Assembly: GCA_027575765.1 (NCBI GenBank)
Contig: JANBPT010000293.1
Location: 1 to 47,119 of the forward strand
Direction of reading: 5' to 3'
DNA: 47,119 nt
From: Tieghemiomyces parasiticus
Taxonomy: Eukaryota > Kickxellomycota > Dimargaritomycetes > Dimargaritales > Dimargaritaceae
Position 1 is the first letter of the stretch; every line of letters starts with the position of its first letter. A model generated the notes under the pieces. It was not told where the DNA came from. It saw only the letters and a program-made list of their open reading frames with translations, and did not search any database. The translations under genes and the position numbers were made by a program. Of the stretch, positions 34,170-43,359 are shown in pieces.

Positions 34170-35210
34170 ATTTAGCGGGATAACGATCTAGGCCAGGATG
34201 ACCCACACTATAGCGAAATCCGCGGCATGAGCATGCACCAGGGACTACCGCACAAGTTTGAGGACACTGGAATTTCGGGCACCATGGGCCGCTTGGTAGC
34301 AGTGGCCCCCACTAGCTGGGTTAAATGCACCTTACCCAACTGGCACATTGCCCTGGCCCACCCAGGGCGTGATCGATTTACTGCCTTTGTGCGCCAACGT
34401 ATTTGGTTTGATCGTCTCCTGGAACTCATTGACCAGGCCACTCGCACTGGCCACACCTGCCAGATTCAAGCCATCAACCACCACCGTCACACCCCCAGGA
34501 GCACTGCATTAGTCGACCCCCAGCCAGGCAAGCACCTGTACGCAGATATTGGCCTGGTAGGTGAGTTAGGCAACCCAGAATCATCATTCCTGCTGGTGGT
34601 GGACTCGGCCTGCCAGTTCTATCAGGTCTTTCCCCTGGAGAACACCACCTCCGAAGCCATCATCTCTGCCCTGGTGGATGGATGGTTCCCTATCTATGGC
34701 AAGCCTGACGTTCTCACCACAGACAATGGACCCCAGTTCCTCTCAGCCAAGTAGGCGGAATTCCTGGCAGGGCAGGGTGTGCGCCACATCCATTCCTCTG
34801 CATACCACCCTGTTTCAGAGCTAGCAGAACGATTTGTTGGCACCTTCAAGGAAGCCCTGCGCAAGCGCCTCACAGACCTGGACACAGAGCAGGGATGGGT
34901 CCAGCACATCCCATCCATTGTGGCCGCTGATGCACTCACCCCAAATCCCCAGTCAGGCCTCACTCCATGGTCCATTCTGAACCCAGGCGATCAAATCTGG
35001 GGTGGGGACAACCTGGTGCTCCACCCTGATGACGTCGCCAGTGCAGAGGCCATCTCCCAACGCGCCTTGGCCAATCTCCGCGAGTTTCGAGCACGTTAAA
35101 GGCATCAGGCCATGACCAGGGCCAACCCAGGCGTAAGGCGCACTCGTTTTGTTCCAGGCCAGCTTGGCATTGTCAAGCTTCTCCCTAAGGCGTCCAACCT
35201 GGCTCATTAG
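34170..35210 (+). pseudogene. Integrase remnant of gypsy pol
   Basis: Blocks in order are a HPGRDRFTAFVRQRIWF zinc-finger-proximal segment, YADIGLVGELGNPESS with the first catalytic Asp, PDVLTTDNGPQF with the second, and ELAERFVGTFKEAL with the Glu, that is the D,D(35)E retroviral-type integrase core. In-frame TAG codons at 34172-34174 and 34752-34754 break it; the second could come from a CAG or AAG codon. The zinc site has lost Cys partners. The C-terminal region runs to a stop just before the 3' LTR. Confidence 0.9.
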
Positions 35211-35223
35211 ATTGAGAGGCGGG

Positions 35224-35698
35224 TGTAACCATAAGGAGAGGAAAAGGGGAATCAGCCGACTTCCGCCCCTGGTAGGTTTTGGGCTAATAATGGACCACGC
35301 ATGGGAAGTTTCGATATCTCAAAGAGAGAGAATGACATCCAAACGACCAGGTGACAAAAAGAGAGGATTCACTCCTTTCCTCCCCCCTTTCGATCAAAGG
35401 ACTCACTAGCTGTGCTCAACAAGCACGTTCTGGTCCGCACAATAGTCATTCCGCTGGGCAATGTGAAAAGCAACATTCTCCCTTCTGGATGCCAAATGGC
35501 TTCCCTCTCTTTCTCCCTTTTACCTTGCCGGCGAAAACTCACCTACATCCCCAGACGAGCATATTTAACGTGACCTGGACAGCCAACCCTGTTTAGATAC
35601 TTTTCTGCGAAATAAATAATCTTTCTACTCCTAAACCTCCTTGCCTTGGGCCACCTCGCCTGCCTACCTCTACTACCTTCACGCCCTACTTGGTTACA
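35224..35698 (+). repeat. 3' LTR of the gypsy element
   Basis: A 475-bp unit from TGTAACC to GGTTACA, a perfect 7-bp inverted terminal pair. It follows the integrase stop and a purine tract. It matches the solo LTR at 32983-33458, with many single-base differences and small changes in the middle. GCATATTTAA and AATAAATAAT lie near the end. The unit ends 60 bp before the ATG of the broken F-box-like ORF. Confidence 0.9.
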
Positions 35699-35758
35699 GT
35701 AGGTTATAGATTTGGGCCTATTATTAGCACACGCACCATAGCCGCCTGTCACATCTGC

Positions 35759-36000
35759 ATGGAATCTGCCATTTTCTTTACTTTTGGAGCCCTAGTACTG
35801 CAGCAATCCTGAGCTGCAGGGCAAGGCAATGGTGGGGAGCTATTGAGTACTAAGGGATTGCCCTACAGAATTCTTACAAAGATTGGCCAATATGTCCTAT
35901 TGGTTGATCAGCCCCAATAGAGCCAAGCCCTGGCCAGACCCAGGCTCAGTTCCTTGAAGTATCTTCTTATGGCAGCCATGCATAAAGTATGTAATTCCAG
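35759..36000 (+). pseudogene. Broken homologue of the F-box-like module
   Basis: From ATG 35759 the frame reads MESAIFFTFGALVLQQS, then TGA at 35810-35812, then a diverged middle, then IGQYVLLVDQPQ and a TAG. It aligns with the intact ORF at 2632-2826 at roughly half of positions, far less than the 1.8 kb repeat that follows it. The first stop lies where the intact copy has an Arg codon (CGC). The LTR retrotransposon ends only 60 bp upstream, in its likely promoter. Confidence 0.65.
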
Positions 36001-36273
36001 TGGGTGTACCCTTCTGTCAGCTGGGACAGGTAGAAGGAAATCACCTTACCCTGGCGCTGCGGGCCACGTAGCTATTGAGCACCTGGCGCTGCACCACCAC
36101 ATGGTATAGCATCCACAAGTGCTATAGAGAGCCAGTGAATGGCCTGGGTAACCTCCCTTGACTAATTATTCCCATATGGTTTGTGCACTACATTTCCCCT
36201 TCCTACCTATAATTTGGCCCTTACCATCCAGTCACCTTATACTTAGGAATTTGATCAGCTCAGATCTTACTTC

Positions 36274-37608
36274 ATGGACCCCGGCCGTCCGTGGTTACTC
36301 AGGGATGAGGTTTGTACATCTTACTCTGAACGATCAGAAGCCGAAATTGAAACTGACGAAATAATCTTGGGTACTGGCCACCCGGACACCCTTGCTGGCA
36401 ACACCGCGGCCATTGGGGCCACCTGGAACTGGCTGAAGGTGGAGCAAAATGCAAAAGGTCTTGAACCTCTCAAGGACCAACCCAGCAATGAGATGCTGAA
36501 GCAGGAATCCCTCAGAGTTCAGGACCACCTGACCCTCTGCGACACCTACTTTGATGAGGTATACCATGAGGATGATATCCTAATGCTTAAGGAGTATGTA
36601 AGTACAACAATCCAGCCCTATGCTAAAGGACTGGTGGAGACTTTTGTTTACCACCACCTCCTTATAAAGCACCTTTGAGAGCTTGGTGTTAGTCTGCTTG
36701 GAAACATATACAATCAGATTGGGAACATGTGTCACTCAACTGACCTGCTCATATCTGAGGAGGGTGTGGAAGGCATCACAATGGTGGAAAACAATGACCA
36801 TGAGGCCTACAGGATGGCAATTACGTATTACCTCCAGACTAGTGGCAACAGAAAGGCTTTTCTACCAAAGGCCATCCGTGACTTCCACCCTGAACTGCGC
36901 TGGATCAATCAGGCTGCCTGTAAGATCAATTTCCGTGACATTACGTACAAGGGAGCTACCACCAACCAGGCCCTGATTGCCGGTGACATTGATGTGCTGA
37001 ACAAGCTGAGGGACTTCCTCACAAGCCCTCCTGGCACCTACAGAGTGGTCAACATGCTCTACCAGGGCTTGTTGGTTCCGACCCAACACCTCCAGTTCAT
37101 TGATATGTTTGATGGCCCAGTTTCTAATGAGGAAATATTAGGGGAATTAGTTGGGAGAGAACTTGATCCCACCCCAGAGCATTACTATGTGGAGGCCCAA
37201 AAGCGGCCTGAGTGGCAAACCTTTGACAATATTGGGCATTCTTTCAAATATGAATTCAAAGACGTGTTTAATTGGTCTGTGGTGGTTGCATTGACCGCCT
37301 TGGGCAGGTTGGACAAACTCAAGTTGTTCATGAGCATGGACAAGTCTTTTGATAGTATGGACACGCAAGCGACCATTTCCACTGATGTGAGCATTGCCAT
37401 CATTGTGGCAGACCATCTCAACAAGCGCGACATTCTTGAATACGTCTTGGATTGGCATTTTTCAATATACAAGAAGTGCAATGCCTGTCAGCTAAGCCGT
37501 ATTCACCAGTACCTTAGGTGGAAACCACGCACCAACCAGCTGAGGAACCTCGTCCTCCAGTGCAAGGAGCCAGTTTCTGATGGTCCCTTGTTAGCTGCCA
37601 ACTTTTGA
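36274..37608 (+). CDS. Ankyrin-like family protein, right copy (two exons)
   Basis: Exons 36274-36597 and 36718-37608 with a 120-nt phase-0 intron (GTAAGT...CAATCAG) give about 404 residues, mirroring the left copy. Without splicing, TGA at 36676-36678 interrupts the frame. The second exon differs from the left copy at about 19 of 293 residues, mostly replacements (Arg to Cys, His, Gln or Trp; His to Tyr). Such differences suggest weak constraint. The same ankyrin-like helical pairs are present (ALTALGRLDKLKLFM). After the TGA stop at 37606 the frame stays open for 24 more protein-like codons to TAG (37681-37683), as in the left copy. Its 5' module (35759) is broken and an LTR lies in front, so this copy is the likelier pseudogene. 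Confidence 0.5.
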
Positions 37609-37798
37609 AACGATCTGCCAGTGTACATTGGCAATGATGACAAACTCTATTACATTACCTACAAGCCCATGGGCAACATCTAGTCGACCTCTGCCCTTTG
37701 AACAATCAGGCAAAGTGTACCCATTGATTATCTTTTACTGTTTTGACTCGCCTAGCAGGCGGCACACTCAGCTCCAAGTTTTACTTGGCTTAGTTTCC

Positions 37799-37804
37799 AA
37801 TAAA
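37799..37804 (+). terminator. AATAAA polyadenylation-like signal
   Basis: AATAAA lies about 190 bp after the stop of the right ankyrin-like copy, near the outer end of the repeat arm. The left copy has the same hexamer on the minus strand (760-765). The end of the duplication 10 bp later may mean that the duplicated unit ends near the transcript's 3' end. Confidence 0.45.
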
Positions 37805-37814
37805 AATGGCAATT

Positions 37815-38429
37815 GGTTGTGTGGTAGGTGTAAACTCACCAATAAAGCAAACAAGTGTTTAAGCTTGAACTGTGGAGTATGGACTGTAGACTGGATGATA
37901 ACTGTGGTTTTATTGAATAGCGACCAGTAGTTCTTTTATACTAGAATGGTAGCAAGCATCATTGATGGCGGCCACTTGACTAGACTTAGGAGAGGTCCAG
38001 AATAACAGCACGGCAGGGCCAGGCACCAATTAGGTTAGGGGAATAGCTAGTAGCTGTTAGATCAGGAATCAGAAGGTAGAGGTGACAAAGACCTGAAAAG
38101 GATACAAGATGGCAGTGCCAGGGAACAAAGGTGACACCCAGCAGATCAGGAAGGTCGGGTTTTTGCTAGGAAGGAGAAGGGGGGTGTATGTAAAGAATAA
38201 ATGATTGATATAAAGGGATATAGAAGGGAAGGGTGGTCGTCATGGAAGGCAACACCAGCTTCGGGTAATGGCAATGATGAGCCAGTTGGCCACTAAGGGG
38301 CTAGGAAGATAGACCTCCCATCAATCAGCTACTAGAAGGCACAGCCAGTAAGGCAGGGTGGCACCACCTGGGACGGAAAAGGCAGCCAGCTGCCCTCCCT
38401 TGGGATACAGACCAGGGGAGTTGGGGTAT
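37815..38429. other. Spacer between repeat arm and mariner remnant
   Basis: AT-rich and CpG-poor. I see no gene, no RNA and no clear relation to the left flank of the other arm. Confidence 0.4.
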
Positions 38430-39861
38430 TAGACTACAACACTGTCAAAAACAGTATCCAAATTCCATTGGCTGGAGCTTGACCTGCTCCAGATTCCAGA
38501 CATCCCTGGCCGCCTCCAGTGTGCTGGACTTAATACTGTGCAGCCACCGCTTGACCCTCCTGGACAGCCATAATTGGCAAAGTGCCAGGTCGGGACTATA
38601 GGGAGTAACTGAAAGACATTTGACTCTGGGGACAGAGTTATAGGTCTGAGTGGCTGCAGTGCAATATGGTGATGTACTTTGGTGGTAGAGTCATAAGGTG
38701 CAATGGTCCAAAACTTCCACATGCCTTTGCCCAAACCTGAAGCATGGGTGTCAACCTGTGCTCTATGTAGTGGCTGGCGGATACCTTGACACTAAAGGGC
38801 TTGGCTCTAAGCTAGAACAGAACGTGTCTGGTAAATATACTGTCAGCATAACCCCAGAATGGTATGGCCCCTATTGCGTAGTGCTGATGCACGGTGTTCT
38901 GATATTGGGTAGCAGCAGATGCTGATAAAATCATTATAGCAACCTTATTTATCGCAGTATTAATCAAAACCGTCTTTATCAAAAGCATCCAAAAATTCTT
39001 TGTTGAGTACCCTGAGCTATATATATTACGACAAAGAACCCATCAAATAAAGTAGGAGAGAAAAGGAAGTTCTTGTACCACTTACACCAAAAAACACCGT
39101 TTTTGCTAATCCAACAATGACCAAGCCTACCATTGTGTTTCCCCTTGCCACGACCCGCAAGAACAAGGCCCGTCCTACATCTCGACCTCCCGCACAGGAA
39201 TGTGTTGCCACCGGAGGCATCAAAGAGCCTGGCGCAGAATCGTTGGACGGAGCCGACACAACAATTGCTCTGGTTTGAGGCAGAGCCAACTTCGCCTCCA
39301 GTGAATACAGCCGGTCAGTGGATCATAAAATTATAGACAAGTCTTGTCACCTGTGACAAATGGAGTCCAGCAGGTACCCCCACTGGTCCTACTGAGCTTC
39401 TCCAGGAAATTATGGGCAAAAACAACCCACCAGTGGCACTGGTTGTCAGTGAGGTTGTGGAATGCCTAGTAGTCGAAATAGCTGTACAACCCCAGGTCCC
39501 CTGCACAGGCCATGGTATCTGATGCTGTAAGGAGTGCAGTAGGGATGGACTAGTGGTTTAGCGGTCCGACAAGAATCTTTCTCCAATACATTAAGGAGTA
39601 TGGCCTCGTAAAGTTTGGCAGCATTGTCTGATGGGTGACCAGACCATGCCTCGTTTTTGAGGGAGTAGTAACCCGATTGAAAGCGAGCCAGCCAGTTGCA
39701 GATGGTGGCGTGGTAGGGGCAGTCGAACCCTGTGTGACAATCAGTTTAGATAAAATGTATTCCGCCTTGCAGCCCTCAGAATAACGATGATAAATTAGAC
39801 CCCACACAGCATGATTGGTAGATTTGGACTGGGTGGGGGATGGGGCTTCAGAAGCTGACAA
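38430..39861 (-). pseudogene. Degenerate Tc1/mariner transposase
   Basis: Read on the minus strand from 39861, fragments in several frames follow the order of a mariner-type transposase. First comes a helix-turn-helix-like piece (GLIYHRYSEGCKAEYILSKL); then a FVTGDKT...FYDP block like the first catalytic Asp motif (TGDExWxxxYDP); then an FWTIAPYDSTTK block where QDNAPxHxxK is expected; then a YSPDLA-like segment near 38590 with KRWLHSIKSS. Frameshifts and stops are frequent and catalytic residues are lost. I did not find terminal inverted repeats. Confidence 0.65.
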
Positions 39862-42016
39862 GATGAAGCGGTAAAAAAATGTTGAACTTTGAAGTGAGGA
39901 GTGGTCCGATTCTCAAATAGTTTATACCATTCGACTCCCCGCCCAAGTCCCATCTACAATACTATTGTCTGAGCCCGCAAGCCGCGCTTGCCGTGGGAAA
40001 ATGGAATCCCCGTTAAGTGTACAGCGAAATCAAACGGATGGAAACTCGAGGCTTAGAAGAGGGGGCATTGTCAAAGGCGCACCATCGTTACCTTATGTGC
40101 ACCAATAGTCGCCTTCACGGTTTGAGGTTGGGTCGCGTCGGGACAGCTGGGCCGATTGAACGGTAACGTTGTGAACCTGAGGCAGGACAGCATGGGGTTG
40201 GCCGTTTAGCAACCATGGCAACGCCGACTGTTTGCTAATCAACAGCGACATCGCTAGTAAACCAAGCCGACACGACTAACGACTGAACCGTCACTTGGCT
40301 AATGCTGGTCAAGTCGAGCGACAACAATGGTCATGTTGACAGGCTCCTTACCTCGGCTGTATAATGGACTGCACATACAGATGGTTAGGAATCTGCGAAC
40401 TGGGGGCGCCTGGCGGCCACTTCGGCATTCGTAGTTGACTAGATTCTCAGTGACCAGTGGCGGAGTGAATGTATGGCATGACTAGACTCCGGCAGGTTTT
40501 GCTAACGGAGTGCAGCAGCACCCGTGTCGGACCGCCTATTAATGACGTGGCTTGGGGGCCGGGTAAACGTCGGCTTTCTGCGGTGTCTTGGCTGTTTATG
40601 GTGAGGCACCGACTGCACCCCCAGGCTGACGCCGGTGGGGCCTGCTCGTGCTACCGTAAGGCCTCGTAGCGCTGAGTGGAGGTAAAGGGCGATGGACTTC
40701 CCCCGGGTGGACCACTACGCATATACGGCGCTTTCTCCACGTCAGGAACGTGGCATGCCAATACCCATCCACATGCCGTTGAACAAACAGATTATCGCAT
40801 GGGTCCGCCGGTCGGCTAGGCAGGTCGACCCTAATGATTTTATCAGTACCCCTGGTGGCACAGTCTGCGTGCGAAGCATGGATCAAATAGGGCTATGGGC
40901 GAAACCGCGGGGCGGATGAATGCGAAGCTCCGATACTGAATGAATCGAGAGAGGCATGGTGCTTGTTTCGATTAATAGGTCTGGGTGCCTATAGGGTTCG
41001 CGCGTAGGAAAGTCTTTCAATGCATATCCACAGCCGGCATGACCAGGCTTGCCAGGGGGGAGGCGGGAAGGGCATAGAGGAGACCAAACGGACTGCTGGC
41101 GCCTGCATGGCTTCAGCATAGCGTCATCTTCATGCGCTAACGACTCCCTCTGTGCCCCCTCCCCTCACCTGGGCTGGACCCCTGCGCCTGCTGTATTATT
41201 CTGTAACTCCTCGACGAGCAGCGCTGTCTTCATGGGATGGGGCGCGCGCGCAGCTTAGTGGCTGCTCACCTAGTGCAGTGCATAGACCAACATCCCCCCG
41301 CTCCACCTTACAACCCATTCGAAGCATAGTACAGGGAAGGGGTACCGTGCGGGAAGTTGGACCGTCTCCCGTCGGAATGCTGCACGTAGCTTGATAAATA
41401 GCCCCGTTCAGACCTCCGCCTGTGACTGTCACCTTTTCTTCCCGTCTACAACGTTTACTTCAACCGAAAAGCCTCGCTTTTTGATAATCTCGAGCTTCTA
41501 AGTTGTCTCCCTGCGGTTATCCAATACCTGCCGCTGTTCCGACTATCAGTCTCGGCTATTCACCAGGGCTCCCTGCTAAGCAACCTCCGCTTGAATACGT
41601 TCCCCAAGAGGACACCCCTTTCCGAGTCACCCAACCGTAAGTGAAACAAAACGAGGACGCACAAAACATCGCCCAATCCCTCGTATGGCACTTGAAGGGA
41701 CCAACCTTCGTCCTTACGTTTCTCGGCCCCAATCCGGCATGCAACGTGTCGTAGGACCTCACAGTCCCTGTACATCTGTATATTGTGCGACCGGGCTTTG
41801 GATATGGTTAGCAATCGGCTCTCACAACTCGCACCGTCCTGTTGCCCACGGTCTGGGCCGGCCCCTACAGCTACCATCATACCCCAGGCACTCCTTGCAC
41901 AGGGCTAGTCGCGCAAGCTAATACTTACGACCCTCCCCCACCGATTCCTATCTCGTTAATTGGATACACTGCCCAGCCCGTCCCCAGTTACCACAAGTCG
42001 GCTGGCATTTTTCACC
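39862..42016. other. Intergenic region before the LeuA-like pair
   Basis: Normal CpG content returns here, marking the end of the repeat-rich compartment. Frames are short and overlap on both strands. The last 600 bp before ATG 42017 are C/T-rich on the plus strand, as expected for a fungal leader. No gene is supported. Confidence 0.45.
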
Positions 42017-43359
42017 ATGATCGAAGCCCAGCATACCGCCCCGGCCATGCGCACTCTGTACCTTAGCGATACAACGCTGCGGGACGGCGAGCAAGCCCCT
42101 GACATAAACTTCAGCACCGATGACAAGGTGGCCATTGCCAAGGAGCTGTCCAAACTGGGCATCGATGAGATCGACGCTGGCTTCCCGGCTTCCTCGGAAC
42201 ACTCGTTTAAATCGACCCAACGGATTGCTCGGGAGGTCGGCCCGCTCATGGAAGGCCGGGATCATATCGGTTATCCAATCACCGTCGTTGCGTTGGCTCG
42301 CGCGACGGAGGGTGACATTGACCGGGCTTACGAGGCTATCAAGGACGCCCCGCGGTTCGCCATCCGCCTTTTCATCGCCACCTCGGATCTTCACCTGGAG
42401 CACAAGCTGCAGATTACCCGGGAGGAGTGTCTCGTCCGGTTGGCCCGTGCCGCACGCCACGCACGCCAGTATACGCCTAATGTGCACTTCGGTCCCGAGG
42501 ACGGGAGTCGCACTGACCTCGCGTTTCTATGCGAGGTCTACCAGGTCGCTATCGACTCTGGGGTTTCTGAGGTCTACATAATGGACACCGTCGGCTCCAG
42601 CATTCCCACGGAGATTGCAAAGGTCATCAAATACTGCAAGGCTAATGTCAAGTATGACGCCAGCGTAAGTCTTCTGACGACGGTTTCATTGGCCCATTAG
42701 TCCCATTAGCGTGTGTGGGAGGTCGCAAGATCAATTGCAGTACAGCCACGACTGACTTTTATAACCTTCTGCACTCGCAATACTCATCACAGGTCCGCTG
42801 GGGAGTTCACGTTCACAACGACCTGGGTCTGGCTACCGCCAACACCCTGGCCTGCATTGAGGCCGGGATTGACATTGTCGACGGTACCATGTCAGGTATC
42901 GGCGAACGAGCGGGCAACGTATCTCTTGAAGAGATCGCCATGGTACTGACCATGCACCAGGACCACTACGGTGTGAAGCATAGAATCAATACCCGTAGCC
43001 TCACGCGCGTGTGTCGGATGGTCACAGAAATGGGTGGCACAGCCATGGCACCCAACAAGCCCATCGTCGGTCAAAATGTGTTCCGCCATACTTCGGGGAT
43101 CCACCAGCATGGGCTCCTGCGTAACCGTTCGACCTACGAGTACCTCGACCCCGAGATGGTGGGCGCCACCAGCGACGGCCTCATCCTCAGCAAACTCAGC
43201 GGCCGCAGCGCCTTCCAGGCCCGGCTGGAACGGCTCAAGATTGACCACCTGGATCTCAGTCCTGACCGTCTCAATATTCTGTTTGCCAAGTTCAAGATCC
43301 TGGCCGAGGATCGCACCGAAGTCACCGACGCTGACCTGCGTGGGCTCCTTAAAGCCTAA
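42017..43359 (+). CDS. LeuA-type acyl-CoA/2-oxo acid condensing enzyme, first copy
   Basis: Exons 42017-42664 and 42793-43359, phase-0 intron (GTAAGT...CATCACAG), give 404 residues. It belongs to the HMGL-like TIM-barrel family of isopropylmalate and homocitrate synthases, which condense acetyl-CoA with a 2-oxo acid. Motifs are SDTTLRDGEQAPD (Arg22/Asp23 and first metal Asp near 18), GVHVHNDLGLA with metal-binding His222 and His224, GIGERAGNVSLEE, and HTSGIHQHGLL. The last two match bacterial type-1 LeuA closely. The LeuA allosteric C-terminal domain is absent (protein ends soon after ~400), so leucine feedback is unlikely. It does not resemble the ~600-residue fungal Leu4 or the Lys20-type homocitrate synthase. 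Its actual 2-oxo acid substrate is unknown. A paralogue begins 3 kb downstream. Confidence 0.85.

Larger units (their letters stand above)
30520..35698 (+). mobile_element. Decayed Ty3/gypsy-type LTR retrotransposon
   Basis: The order gag, protease, reverse transcriptase, RNase H, integrase, then LTR identifies the Ty3/gypsy (Metaviridae-like) superfamily. Every domain is broken by stops or frame changes, so the copy is dead. The 3' LTR is present at 35224-35698, preceded by a purine-rich tract (GAGAGGCGGG). No plus-strand 5' LTR lies in front of gag; the neighbouring LTR-like sequence is inverted. A solo LTR of the same family is inserted inside pol (32983-33458). The domain order is seen directly; family placement follows known gypsy elements. 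Confidence 0.9.
36008..37814 (+). repeat. Right arm of ~1.8 kb inverted repeat
   Basis: This arm matches 750-2556 in inverted orientation with about 33.5 kb between the arms. Similarity is continuous over the gene body and 3' region and fades at the 5' side, where the homologous F-box-like module is much more diverged. Substitutions are scattered, and many are C/T or G/A differences at CpG sites. Confidence 0.9.

Noticed and set aside
36158..36364. ORF with a hydrophobic start overlapping exon 1 of the right gene copy (and its twin at 2200-2406)
   Set aside because: It is in another frame of the same repeat, overlaps the better-supported exon and has no independent support.
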